A stretch of DNA of 64,000 nt, taken from contig OX375876.1 in assembly GCA_947359465.1 (NCBI GenBank), forward strand, positions 78,886,359 through 78,950,358, given 5' to 3'. The notes beneath the pieces were generated by a model. It worked only from the letters and a program-made list of their open reading frames with translations, was not told the origin of the DNA and ran no database searches. The DNA comes from Metellina segmentata (lineage: Eukaryota; Arthropoda; Arachnida; Araneae; Tetragnathidae). Shown here one piece after another: positions 47,516 to 58,524 of this stretch. The position numbers were made by a program, and so were the translations under genes. The first letter of the stretch is position 1; the number at the start of each line of letters is the position of its first letter.

Positions 47516-48947
47516 TATCCATCGAACTTTCAAAGTAATGATAACCTTCTCGTGTTCCTTAAATTCAATGTCTAATTACATATTGTAGATTGGATGCATA
47601 AAAGCATATTAAAATGTATAAATCGATTGTGCTACACAACCGGCTTCTATCGCGCCACTTTATAACGACACAACTAATACATAAATTTATAGTGATCAGG
47701 TGGGTGGGGAGATAATCATTAGGCTTTCACAAAGGATTACTTACACGTAACGAAAGGCTTACGGTTCGTTACTCTCAGGGTAAACACACCCACACCCGCC
47801 CACGTACACCCCACGGAAAGTATGGAAGCGTAACAATCCATTATCCTTCGCGCCAGCGGAAAAGAATGTCTTGTTTGCTCTGCAATAACATAACATGGCC
47901 TCCCAAATAACGCTTCAGTTATATACACATGCTCAAAAATTAAGGATAATACAATAAAATATGAATTCCGTGCCAAGTAATTTTGCAAAAGTATCGTGCG
48001 GATCCGACGAGAAGGCAGCTGACCTTGCATCAGTCTATTTTTGAAAAGGTGTGAAACTTTGAGAGAAGGCCGCCTTTGCAAAATCAGGAATGATGATCAT
48101 CGTGTCTATTTTCCTCTGCTAACTCACAATCAATGCTTTCGACACCGGGCAATAAATTAGAACCAGAATCCGCACTAAAGACGCCATTTGTGATGGCAAT
48201 TTGCCTACGTAACCACTCATACTATAATTTAACTAATAGACATGACATAAACGAAATGTCAAGTCTTCATTTGTTCACGATTAAGTTGAGATCAAATAAT
48301 TTTTTATCTGATGACAATGGAGACGTCGATTTTGTGTAGTGTTTCGGAGAAACTGAATGGAATTTGTGCAGTGGTATATTTAATTTAGTTTCTATTAAAA
48401 TTTAACGACAAATAATTCTTTACTAGTTCTAGACTAACAATTATTATGTTTACTTATTCAACATTCGATAATTTGTTGTTTTACAAAATTTTACTTAAAA
48501 TACGTAAAAACTTAGCTATATTTCATACAAATTTACTATTGAACACTAAAATATTTGCACAAATGCTTCAGTTTGAACTTTATTTGAAAAAATAAGTAGT
48601 GGTCAATTACTGGATGTGTAGAGGTCAATTATTCGTCCAACCACTATTTTGAAGTTTGAGATACAAATTCTAAGAAATTGTCACATTAAAAATAATAATC
48701 TTTACAAGATATCAAGTACAAAAATATTAAAAATTAAATTGCAGATTTTACCCTAAAAATGGACACGAACTGGTTAAATACTGTCCGGTTCTCCCACCGC
48801 GAATCTTTTCAATATACTTGATTTTTAAGTAGTTCAATACAAGTCTATATTGGGCTAAAGAAAAAATTCTTAACAAAAGGTTCACTAAAAAAATCCAAAA
48901 TAGAAAATTGTGTATTGCAATCATTGGGAGTTTTTTCAACTTGAGTA
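47516..48947. other. Unique sequence, ORFs unrecognised
   Basis: The minus-strand ORF 47737-48081 (114 codons) ends at a GTAAGT but has no recognisable domain. ORFs 48133-48339 and 48748-48939 likewise. Not called as genes. Confidence 0.4.
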
Positions 48948-49853
48948 GTTCTTCCTAAAGCCCTGGATCCGTAGCTTAAGTAGCGACAAGCTCAATCGTC
49001 CGCCATTTTGGGGACAAACGTAACTTTCTCCCAATGTTTCTAATGGGGAAAAACGGAGTTTCGCTTCTTGAATGTAGACTTTACAAATGTTTAAAGACTA
49101 TTAAATATATCCTTAAAAAATTAAATGCATACAAATACATTCTTTTAAAGCACAAAGAACTTTCTGACTGATTTTTGAAACTTGATTTGTAAGGAAGTAA
49201 AAAATCTCAAACTCTCGATTCTTAAATGGGTTCGTGTTTTGTAGCGTGTAGCAGCCAAAATGGTAGATTTGCATGTAAATTTAGCAATAATTGCATTTCT
49301 TTAATGCTGAGTAATACATTTTTAGCATGAATAATGCATTTCTTAAACCCCAAATAATATATTTTTACCATGAATAATTAAAATTTATACTGTTTAGTCA
49401 TGATTCTTTTTTAATTTACAATTATGTGCATCAAAATTATACCAACCTTCAAGTTTCTTTAAAATTAAAGTCATACATTCTAACACTAATTAAAAATTTC
49501 TAGTTAGACATTCTCTTGTAATAGATATTTATGATACCAGTAATGAATGCAATAACAAATCATCTATGAATCTAAATAAAGCCACAGAAACTATAAGAAA
49601 ATTTTCATATTTTATTTAATAATAATAATTGAAGAAACAAGTGCAAATTTTACAAATAATAATAATCCACAATACCTAAAAGCTATTAGCAAGCAAAATA
49701 CTTTGAAATTACTTAATCTCTGAAGTGGCAATTCTCATGCCAATGCTCTTGCTAGAACATTTCTAAAATTTTCTCTGTTGAATAGCTCTATTTTTCTTTT
49801 TATTTAATAAATGCACTCGATGATTAAAAAAAATATATTTACAATTTTAAACA

Positions 49854-49997
49854 TTAAGTTACAACATTGAGGGAAATTTTTAAAATGCTTGATTTTAAGG
49901 GAGGTCGATGGCTAAAAACTGAAGGAACTGCAGTTTGTTTCAGAAGGTGCCTGCTTTCAGCCCTATGATTTTCGAATTGATCTTCTGTAAAATGTAC
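49854..49997 (-). CDS. THAP domain, second exon (C-terminal half)
   Basis: One minus-strand frame reads VHFTEDQFENHRAESRHLLK, then QTAVPSVFSHRPPL, ending at TAA 49854-49856. HF...F and the AVPxxF motif are the diagnostic C-terminal part of the THAP finger; its His completes Cx2H with the LC of the upstream exon. The stretch ttttgaaag just before it can serve as acceptor, but the available GT-AG pairings do not restore the frame exactly. The gene is probably decayed or the true junction is unusual. It is too short to appear among long ORFs. Confidence 0.7.
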   Translation of the reverse strand, partial: VHFTEDQFENHRAESRHLLKQTAVPSVFSHRPPLKSSILKISLNVVT

Positions 49998-50832
49998 CTT
50001 TCAAAAATTAAAATTACGTTAGAGGAATAAAGTAAAAACAAATCAGTATCCAATTCAGCACGAACTACGTGGTTTTCTATTTTGATATCTTATAAATCAA
50101 CACAGCTTTTTCTAAATTTTTAAAAATTAAGTAATTTGATTTAAAAATAAAAATGTCTAAAAGTCTAAAGAAAAACAAATAAATAATGTTACTATAAATT
50201 ATGAAACAATTTATTGGTGATTCATAACATACTTTAAAACATTTTAACAAAATTTAGAATTGTTTAAAAATTCAGTTTTTTTTTTCATTTTAAATATGTA
50301 AAATTGCAAAGCCATCAATTAGTTTTACTATTTTCTTTACAAACATACAAACTTTAGGATAATACATATAAACATACACATAATATACTTATTTGTCTCT
50401 TTTTAATACATAAGAATATGAATGTACTTAATTAATATGATTGTAGAACTACATATTAACAGCCTTATTGTATTACTAACTATTTCTTAAAAATATAGTA
50501 ATTTTTTGCTCCTATGTATGAAACAGCTTTTAAGCGACTTCAAAATATCTCAAAACCATATCCTACATAGTTGAATTTAAAAAAATTAATTTAGAATCTA
50601 AAGTTCATAACGAAATAAATTAAACATTAATCACTTCAGCAGACTTAAATGAAAACATTTTGGTTTTTATTTAATAACCTATCATTATTTAAATTAAATT
50701 ACATGTTTGAAACTGGTAAATATTTTGACAGGTGTGCATATTAAAAGCGATAGGTTTGTACTTGCACAACATTACTCATAAAAGCGCTGTTAAGAAACTC
50801 GATTAAAAGTAAAAAATAAATTTCAAACTTCC

Positions 50833-51018
50833 TTTACACAATTTGGTGTTTACATTTGTAATCCATTTATCCCTTCCAATCCTATGCAACCACAGTTTCC
50901 TTCGTTCTTCATTTTGTTTTTCTACTGGTAAACGATACAATTTGAATCCGGTTTTTGAGCTATTCGCACAACCAAAAGCAGAACAAGTGTGCATCTTCGA
51001 TCTCAAATCATCCATCAA
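50833..51018 (-). CDS. THAP domain, first exon (N-terminal half)
   Basis: The minus-strand frame contains MHTCSAFGCANSSKTGFKLY, then RLPVEKQNEERRKLWLHRIG, RDKW and NTKLC. This gives Cx4C zinc ligands, the LYRLP and W...W spacing and the third Cys of a C2CH THAP finger. The start is M at 51018 or, more typically for THAP proteins, M at 50994, two residues before the first Cys. The sequence at the exon end (tgtaaaggaagttt) looks like a donor AAAG|GTAAGT that has lost one T. The completing half of the finger lies about 0.83 kb downstream. Confidence 0.75.
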
Positions 51019-51234
51019 ACGATATATTAAATATTTCGAAAATTAATATGCTAATGAAACGAAAGACCGCAGACTACCATTATATGTACATTGCACTCAT
51101 TCCGAGCTAATCCCCAAAATGGCGACTGTTTACACACGTGACTCTTGACGTCCAATCAAAAGCGAAAGCGGCACGAAAGCACCGGGGAAAAGGCTGTCGC
51201 TACTTAAGTCACTATCCAGGGCTTTAGTTCTTCC

Positions 51235-51805
51235 CACTGATACAAAACATTGGTTTGTATACAGTCCATATTTCCCGTAACATAAAGAACGATAAAAAAT
51301 AAAATCTCGAACAAGAGTCCCACTTGCTAAAAACAAAACCCACACCACGAAAAAAGAATTCAACTGATATCTAGAACATATCTAGATTCGAAACATTCGG
51401 GCTGATATATAAGATGACAAATTATTTCCCCATTCTACTGAAAGCCCATCGTGCTGATACGAGCAGAAAGAAAATAAGGATCTGACAATGCTAAAATCAC
51501 GAGATAAAAGAAATGGGGTGTTAGCTAGAAGTTCCAAAGTACAAAGAAAATATCAGCAAGATAAAAGCCAATTTTTTTACATTACTCCGGAAAATGAAAT
51601 CTAACAGTTAGGATTATTAGGAAAAAATTAGGTAGTCGTGTCACTGCAGTTATGTTTGAAATTAAGTAAAGTGGGACGTCTATTTAATGACAGTCTGTTT
51701 TACGAATTTTTCTTTGCACATTTCTAATGATGGACAGATGAAAAAATTGGTTCAAACAAAGCGAGAGAAGGATAAATAAAACAGGAAAAAAGGGAGAATA
51801 TTTTG
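51235..51805. other. Unique sequence
   Basis: No supported feature; ORF 51130-51363 crosses the P-like element end and is a shadow. Confidence 0.5.
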
Positions 51806-51860
51806 GGGAATGATGGTTGGATTTTATGGTGCATGAGGTATTTGCCATATTTGGTTAAGC

Positions 51861-52360
51861 CAGGGCTCGAAATACCCTGGTGCACTGTGCACATGAAAAT
51901 ACAATGGCGCACCTAATTTTTTCCTCCTAGGTGCACGCAATGCACCTAACGTTAAAAAAAAAACCATCTCGCTCTAAAGGAACGTAAATAAAATTACTAA
52001 ACACACACTGTGCGAAAACAAAATCGCTGGGCCATAAAGGGTTTATAGAGGAGGAAGGTTTACTTGTGCCATGCCACCAGAACTTTCCGATGATCGATAC
52101 ATTTTCCAGATAGCTCTGTTGAAATGACTGTCGCGACAGCCGTGCGACGGAGAAGGGAGAATTTAGATGTTTAAATATTTTTATTTGCTATCTACTACTA
52201 ACCTATCTAAACACACCCAACTAATAAAGTAGTTTACATTGCATTAATGCTCTTATATTGGTTTTTTTTTAAATATGCTCCTAAAATATAACCTGTGCAC
52301 CTTATTTAAAACTTAGATGTACAAGGTGCACCTGTAGTAAAAAATCTATTTCGAGGCCTG
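51861..52360. mobile_element. hAT-like MITE, 500-bp long form
   Basis: Ends cagggctcgaaataccc and tatttcgaggcctg equal those of the 147-bp element at 24647. A perfect 8-bp TSD ggttaagc flanks it (51853-51860, 52361-52368). The outer ~70 bases on each side match the short form; the ~340-bp middle is extra and noncoding. Confidence 0.9.
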
Positions 52361-52456
52361 GGTTAAGCTGTACCAAACAACCTCAGATAAATGGACGTGC
52401 TTAACTGACAAGCTAAATGGACAAGAATGCTTAACTGACACAGAATGGAGAAATAC

Positions 52457-52483
52457 ACTCAGAGAGAGAGAGAGAGAGAGAGA
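52457..52483. repeat. (GA)n microsatellite
   Basis: About a dozen GA dinucleotides inside the S1 copy. Confidence 0.9.
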
Positions 52484-52509
52484 GGAATCGAACCTGCACC
52501 ACATACAAC

Positions 52510-52562
52510 CGAGGCCGTGCGCAAAATAAACCAGAGCGACTGTTCATTTGCGCACGGCCTCG
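52510..52562. mobile_element. 53-bp hairpin insertion in SINE
   Basis: cgaggccgtgcgcaaa and its exact reverse complement enclose a loop of about 21 bases. tacaac occurs on both sides (52504-52509, 52564-52569), and other S1 copies lack the segment. It looks like a very small TIR insertion with a ~6-bp target duplication. Confidence 0.6.
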
Positions 52563-52879
52563 CTACAACTAGCAGGTTGTTAGAGCAATGGGTAAAACTA
52601 CTAATCCATGGTGACTATAATTATGGTGAAAGAAAATTAAAATGAAATTGTTGGATATTCTCCTGTTTTTTCACCTGTTTTAATGTAGCAAATATTTCAT
52701 GTGCAAATCTGGTCTGATTTGCATATGAAACGCCCATTTAATTTGATTGGTCAGAACTATATACATATAAGCGACGTTAGTTTATATTCTGATCTCTACG
52801 ATACAAATATTGGATATTTGTATGTTCTTTTATAACTTGCTGTTTTACTGTAAAGTTTACATTTTAAGAAACTTTTAAA

Positions 52880-53310
52880 GCCCGGTGCACACATCCTATT
52901 TTTCAACGTGCGGCGCCACTACGGCACCGAAGCTCAACCATGCACACATAACCGTGAAATGACGCACGAACTCATTTCGCGCCTTTTGCGATAAATATTC
53001 TATCGAAGAAAATGTGTCTATTTCGCTTACTTGGTGTAAAAAAAGTATATTTTGAAACAATATAGACGTTACTGGATACAACCATTTATTAATTATTATT
53101 ATTTATATTCCATTTGTTTATGAAAACAAGGTACTTCAGAACGGAGACTCATGTGCGGCGCCGTGGGGAACAGCGGTACAAATTGCACGCAAGTTGGACG
53201 AGCGTTGCCGGAGGCATGTGTGCATTGTTCCAATGAATAATGTATCTCAGACCGCACTTGCGTTGCCGCAGCGGCGCCGTGCGTTGAAAAAACGGATGTG
53301 TGCACCGAGC
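52880..53310. mobile_element. Long-TIR MITE, 431 bp
   Basis: The 38-bp ends (gcccggtgcacacatcct... and its complement at about 53273-53310) match at about 33 positions. Subterminal cggcgccg motifs repeat inside. ORFs over it are shadows. Target duplication not evident; superfamily unknown. Confidence 0.75.
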
Positions 53311-53311
53311 C

Positions 53312-55163
53312 AAGTCTCCCCTTGGCTGTCTATTTTTAAAACTGTGCATTATTATGTATCCTGCACTTTGCACCTTTGCTAGATTCTTAGCCCAGCCATT
53401 TATATAACAGAAATGTTTCTCATTGTTCATATAAATGAATAGGACTGGAACACATATTACAGTACTTTATTCCCATAAACAAAGTTTGAAAATAGTTTTT
53501 ATTTTTTTGCATTTTCTCAGCATAGTTATGAAATTCAAAGTAAAGGTTTTTCTTTTCAATTGGTATGAAGTCACGTGAATACTTTTGTGGCTTTCACTGT
53601 TCGGCAGCAACAATCGTAAATAATTTATTTTTTGAAAAATGAATAGATATCGACTTTTCTTTTGCAGTTTTAAGTGATGTCAAAAAGCAATTAAGGTATC
53701 CAAAATCTATATTTGTTGTTTCTAGAGAAGAATCAAAAAGTGTATGAAGAAATAAGCTTTGTAAATGTGATAGACATAAAATGAGAGTTTTTAAAATTTG
53801 TTAAAACATTTCAATTGAAAGCTCATTTGTATTCTTTAAAATAAAAAAAGGGAGCTTTCATTTAAATACTTATTTCATGTATTAATGACATTCAAATAAA
53901 AAAAAATTATACTTAATAATAAAGCAAAAAAAAAAAAAAAAAAAAGGCGTAATTTCTTACGTACCGAGTAACTTAAACAAATTCTTCTTGCGAGATCCTG
54001 CCAAGTTACTTTTGACAGTATTTTTATCACGAATTCTCAGATGGACTAGACAGGAACTAGATATTTTAAGATAAGAAGTACTATCGTTTTTGTTAATTTT
54101 CCCACTCCGATTTAGTATGAAACATTATTTTCAATCGACACAACATTTATTATTATTTAAACAAATAGAAGCTCGAGAATCAAACAACTTATTGAGAACA
54201 GATTTATATTTATTGAACTAAATATTTTATATAAGAAATGCAATATTGCTAAATTTCCCACTCCAATTTTATTTGACACAGAATGGTTTCAATTGACGCA
54301 AGGGCGAATTTTCTTTTCTAAAATTTAACAGAAAAGTTTAATTCTTAGAAGTTATATCCTAGGGTTGGAATTTTCAATCCAATTAGTGTATTTGTAATGT
54401 ATCTTCACAATTATGTTTAACATAATTTCGTTTATAATATTTCAGGTATTTGAATTTTTCAAGTAAAAACCTTCCGATTACCATATCAAAACGAACATAG
54501 GAGAGTTGAGTTTTGCGCAATGGCTACATGAATCCACGAGAGCAAGTCCCCAAGCCAGTCTGTAAATATTTATAGAATCTCCAGAATTCCAGATCGCAAA
54601 TAGGAGCACGAGGATCGAAACCAAACATCTCAAATTTCCACATTTGGCAAGCATCCAAGACGTGGGACTCTTACAGATCCCGCCGGGGAAGTAGCCGCTG
54701 ATGATACTTAAAAATCTTACAACTATTAACAATATTCTGTTCAAATGTCACGCAAGAATGCAATTAGTCACAGTTTAAAAACAAACGTGAAAGTTATCGC
54801 TTCTTGAAGAAGAAAATACGAAGTAGAATAATAGAAGGAAGCACCGCATCAATCAAATGAACAATTCCATCTCCAACTTGTGCAAAGGGGATGAGCGACA
54901 GTTTCAAAATCTATTTCTTGAGAAAAGAAAATGGATGTGTGGGAGGTGTGTGTGTTTTTCAAGTCGTTTAATAGCTGATAAACTGAGATCCGTCAGTGAT
55001 GAGAACCTTTCAGAAAACAGATCAGCAATTGACAGGCAAATACCTGAACCAACCATGCACGCTAGAAAGCAATTAATCTTAGAAATATTAATAGGAAATA
55101 AAGCAGAGGTAGATAGACAGTCGACTTAAAGAGATATCAGTGAAATCACTTCACCTCCTTTGT
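53312..55163. other. AT-rich sequence, no gene recognised
   Basis: Includes a poly(A) tract near 53923-53944. ORFs 54478-54744 (-) and 54857-55129 (+) have no recognisable domain and no convincing splice context. Confidence 0.45.
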
Positions 55164-55470
55164 GGCTGAGGTAAGGTAGATAGTTAAATAACGTCACAAC
55201 GGTCTATTGGCTACGGTCCGGGATCAATCACGAGGGAAAGATCGAAGGTCAACGCCTTGTAAATTTAAATCACGGTTAGATGACGAGAACAACGCCTGGG
55301 GCTGGCATCCCACTCATTAAACTTTCACATTAAACGAACGTGGGGACATTTTAGGTCACGATGGATTCAACGTGCATCAGCCACGACGGTCTTTGGTAGG
55401 AAACGTTTTGAATTCTCAAATCTCCAGATGCTATTCCGTTGCTTTTCCAACTGGGTTACTTTTGAGGCCC
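55164..55470 (-). mobile_element. SINE S2 copy
   Basis: ggtagatagttaaataacgt, cggtccgggatcaatcacga and cacgacggtctttggtagg follow the family order; head degenerate (ccaactgggttacttttg). Confidence 0.7.
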
Positions 55471-55501
55471 CCTTTGTGGTTGAGATGAAAGAGTAAGAGA
55501 A

Positions 55502-55806
55502 GGTAATGGTAATTTTAGTTAACGTAGTACTAGAGCAACACAACGGGCTATTGACAACGGTCCGGGATCAATCCCTTAAGGGAAAGATCCGAGGACAACA
55601 CCTCGTAATTTTGAACCACGGTCAGATGACGAAGCAACACCTGAGCTGGCGCCCCAATCTCCAAACTTCCACACCAACCCAACTTGAGATTTTAGGTGCA
55701 GCAGCCGCCTCTACACCATACGTTTACAAACATCCATGCCCGGACTCGGATTCGAACCAGGAACCTTCCGATCTAGAGGCTAACACCTTAATCACTATAC
55801 CGGTTG
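55502..55806 (-). mobile_element. SINE S2 body with a different tRNA-like head
   Basis: The body (acaacgggctattgacaacg, aattttgaaccacggtcaga) is S2. The head on the minus strand reads ACCGGTATAGTGATTAAGG, then GGTTCGAATCC, unlike the TAGCTTAGTTGG head at 42.97 kb. Possibly a subfamily with a swapped head. Confidence 0.65.
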
Positions 55807-56498
55807 ATCGGCAAAAGAGTAAGAGAAATGTCAATCATTTTTTTTTCCAGATTCAATTTGCAATCCATTATTTGGTGCACGTACTGTAGCAAAAAAAAAA
55901 AAAAAAAAAAAAAACCAGAAATCATTCACCAATAAGAGTGAACTTATCCATCTGACCAGATGGATATCAGATACAACGAGAGGACACAAAGCAAAAAAAA
56001 TAAGAAAACGCAAAGTAGATAATTTTTTTATGTAGTACATAAGATGGACGGAATTAATGATGAAATGTTTTGCGCTTCAAGAGAGCCAGTCATGAGAACA
56101 GGCAATTTTATTTAAAACTTTCGCGTCTGGAGTTCCAAAACCTAAAAATTACAAGCGGCTGTGCATAAGTAACTGAAAGCATGATTCCGTTCAGAGTTTT
56201 TAGCTATCGCAGCAAAATCATGCTTCAAAAATGAAAGTCAAGGAATGCAATCAATTTAATACTAAAAACAAGTGCTTGAAGTAGCAACTACTTAAATTCA
56301 TGTAAGCGCTTTGCAATTGAAATTTATGACAACAGCAGGGCATTGTAATTGATAGCTGTAGTTTGCATGTCATGAAGATGTAGACGATGAATCCTGGAGA
56401 CCTAGATAATACAAAACTTAACGAATCGTGTAGACCAAAGTGAAACAAAAACTTGATTAAACCTGTGAAGACCTTGAAAATACAAAAACTTAACTTAC
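55807..56498. other. Unique sequence, poly(A) tract at 55891
   Basis: A 22-base A run follows gtactgtagc at about 55891. Otherwise no feature; likely intron downstream of the exon at 56499. Confidence 0.5.
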
Positions 56499-56576
56499 CT
56501 CTGCAAAGAATTCTTCCATGAAACCACTCCCCCTAGTGTCTTCAACGCTGACCGCGACATCGTCATCCCCTTGGGC
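56499..56576 (-). CDS. Syx1A: Syntaxin-1-like exon, N-terminal acidic segment
   Basis: On the minus strand a pyrimidine/T-rich ctttaattttag acceptor precedes 26 in-frame codons, AQGDDDVAVSVEDTRGSG followed by FMEEFFAE, then a consensus donor GAG|GTAAGT. Syntaxin-1 proteins have an acidic run, VAV.V, then FM(D/E)(D/E)FF.(Q/E) leading into VEEIR; the exon ends just where VEEIR would follow, in phase 0. Syntaxin-1 is the plasma-membrane Q-SNARE of regulated exocytosis; this segment precedes the Habc domain. The initiator exon should lie at higher coordinates and the Habc exons at lower ones, but I found neither here. The short length is the main doubt; the paralogue is not certain. Confidence 0.8.
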
Positions 56577-57265
56577 CTAAAATTAAAGAAACAAATCAAT
56601 GGCATGTTCCGATACACACTATACAACAAACCAAAACTCGGATTCTTCCGAAAACTTCACATGATCAGTGCTTAATTGACTCAATTCAATAATCATAACA
56701 ACCACAACAGATAATTTTTTTTAATTATTCATAACATTACGGTATTTAGAAAAAGATCCCACCCTTTATTTCGATAACATTAGAAACGAGAGGAATGTTT
56801 TGAATCAAAACTCTTAGAAAACGTAGACAAACAATTAAGGAACTAGAAAATAAAAATGATACCTTCTTAAGTATAAAATTTAAAGGTGGAAACAAAAATA
56901 AGTAGCCTTGAGAAAAAGAAAATATTCCCCCCCCCAAAAAAAATATAAATATTTTTAAAATAAAAGCAAAATCTAAAATATAATACATGACTTTGGGAAG
57001 ATTAGTACTGGTTTCAATTATCAGTCTAAATTAAATTGCATATGAGAGTTGAAAGATCCAATACATAAAAATCTAAACTAACTTAAATTCTATATATACT
57101 TGAATCTTCCCTTTAAAAAAAAGGATTAACTTGGAAGTTGGAGTTTTGTTTTGGATCATTCTGAGTTCAGAAAGATGACTCACCAGTCCTAAGCGAATCT
57201 GAGGAATATTTTCCACGTAAAACCGTTATTCAATTTGATCCATCAACTCTATCTCATGAAATAGA
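56577..57265. other. AT-rich sequence, probable intron
   Basis: No coding or repeat signal; a C8/A run near 56926-56942. Confidence 0.5.
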
Positions 57266-57471
57266 CGTTGCGGAGTCGCTGTTGTACGATCTCAGAAGTA
57301 TAAGGCACATGAGCTTGGGAATTGACATGAACCGACAGACTTTCAAAGCACAAACTAGTATTTTTCATCATGCTCGTCAATTGTAAACCCACATTAGGAT
57401 TTGCAATTTCTTCCCATACCCACATGACTTTCACCCAGAGATCTTCAGATCGAGCAATCGGGAGAAATAAC
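57266..57471 (-). repeat. Dispersed repeat, family E copy 2
   Basis: acgatctcagaagta, cttgggaattgacatg, cacattaggatttgcaattt, agagatcttcagatcgagca and gagaaataac match 32830-33052. Confidence 0.7.
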
Positions 57472-57725
57472 GCTCCGGCTATTTATTTCACAAGGTCGAT
57501 GGTTTGATCTTAGATCATAATGAGTGAGTCTTGGCGGATATAATCCCAAATCACCAAAAAACAATGCTTCAAAAAATTTTAGTCCGAAAACTGAACGACC
57601 AATTTTACAGAATTGTATTTAAATGAGGAACGCCGATATTCTAGTCGGTAGGTCACTGATAATAACTCGGGAAGAGTGAAACATTTAATTTTGATCGTTG
57701 GATCTGTACGTTTGACAAGTATGAA

Positions 57726-58524
57726 TCTATATATATAATTCTCTTACGTGGCACGCAAAAAAGACGTTATTTGTTTTCGCGTTTTGGCAACATTGTACGA
57801 TTCTTTGTTTATCCCAAAGCCTCGCGCTTCAAATTAATTTATAGCGTTATCGGATGAAATTTTATTGAAAAAAAAATGAATTTTAGTCGAGCTGTTGCAG
57901 TAAATAATAGAAATCAAAGAAAACGGAGGATCTTTTCAGGGTCATTAAAAAAAATGGTCCGTTTCGGGGCAAACTATTATAGTTCAACAAGACGCTTGCA
58001 TTACATCTTTCGACAACAAACTCAATGACAAAGCGTGGGTGGCTCGAGTGCTGGGGAAATGTACACACAACCAACATGCTGGGTTTTCAATTTCCAAATC
58101 AACGCTCACATTTCGAGTCAAAATTTGCTCAAAGTTTCCATTTGAATTCTGATTTGAGGCACTGTATATATCTTTTCTGGGTGGAGTGGTCGTTCACGGT
58201 AAGTCGTTGGTCGCCAAATCAAGATGGCGGCCGAATTCCGTAACAGCAGATAGGGTTGCCATAACAAAATGGCAGATGTGAAGAAAATACGCAAAAGGTG
58301 AAGGTTACTAAATTTGGCGACAAATCGCCTTCTTACCGTGAACGACCACTCCACCCTTTTCTGCAAACAGCAAATTTAGATTAGGAAAAAAAAATGTTTT
58401 TATTATTATTTTTATTATTATTATTTTTTTAATATCATATTTTGTAAACAATCCCTTCTGCTAGGACACATGTCTTCATTGATGCGAGCGAAGCGAACCA
58501 GTGAGGATTGCAAAGGACCCCTAG
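57726..58524 (+). mobile_element. Non-autonomous Helitron, copy H3
   Basis: Begins TC at 57726 after A (tctatatatataattctctt) and ends CTAG at 58521-58524 before T. The body matches H1 and H2, including acgcaaaaaagacgttattt and the 3' gatgcgagcgaagcgaacca region. It is lengthened by a 178-bp MITE at 58179-58356. No Rep/helicase coding. Confidence 0.85.
58179..58356. mobile_element. 178-bp MITE nested in Helitron H3
   Basis: Perfect 25-bp TIRs (gggtggagtggtcgttcacg start). A direct duplication ttttct stands on both sides (58173-58178, 58357-58362). Helitrons H1 and H2 have the uninterrupted site with a single ttttct. The 6-bp TSD does not decide the superfamily by itself. ORFs 58025-58243 and 58118-58366 are shadows. 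Confidence 0.9.

Larger units (their letters stand above)
48956..51226 (-). mobile_element. P element-like transposon with THAP exons
   Basis: The ends taaagccctggat and atccagggcttta are inverted repeats, followed inward by a second inverted block (cttaagtagcgaca) and subterminal cgccattttgggga at both sides. The element is flanked by a perfect 8-bp duplication gttcttcc (48948-48955, 51227-51234). An 8-bp TSD together with an N-terminal THAP DNA-binding domain is the P-element superfamily signature. I found no GTPase-like or RNase H-like transposase region in the other ~1.8 kb, so this 2271-bp copy is probably non-autonomous. Confidence 0.8.
51806..52620 (-). mobile_element. SINE S1 split by two insertions
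   Basis: The left part ttggattttatggtgcatga...atttggttaagc and the right part resuming ggttaagctgtaccaaacaa form one S1 copy, interrupted by the hAT-like element at 51861-52360. Further in are a GA microsatellite, box B-like gaatcgaacctgcacc, a 53-bp hairpin insertion, then agcaggttgttagagc and a degenerate head. Confidence 0.75.

Noticed and set aside
47737..48081. 114-codon minus-strand ORF ending at GTAAGT, possible first exon
   Set aside because: The peptide has no recognisable domain and no promoter or acceptor context; GTAAGT alone is weak.
52725..52800. Inverted CCAAT (gattggtcag) followed by TATA-like tatatacatataag, possible promoter
   Set aside because: No gene follows and these motifs are common in AT-rich DNA.
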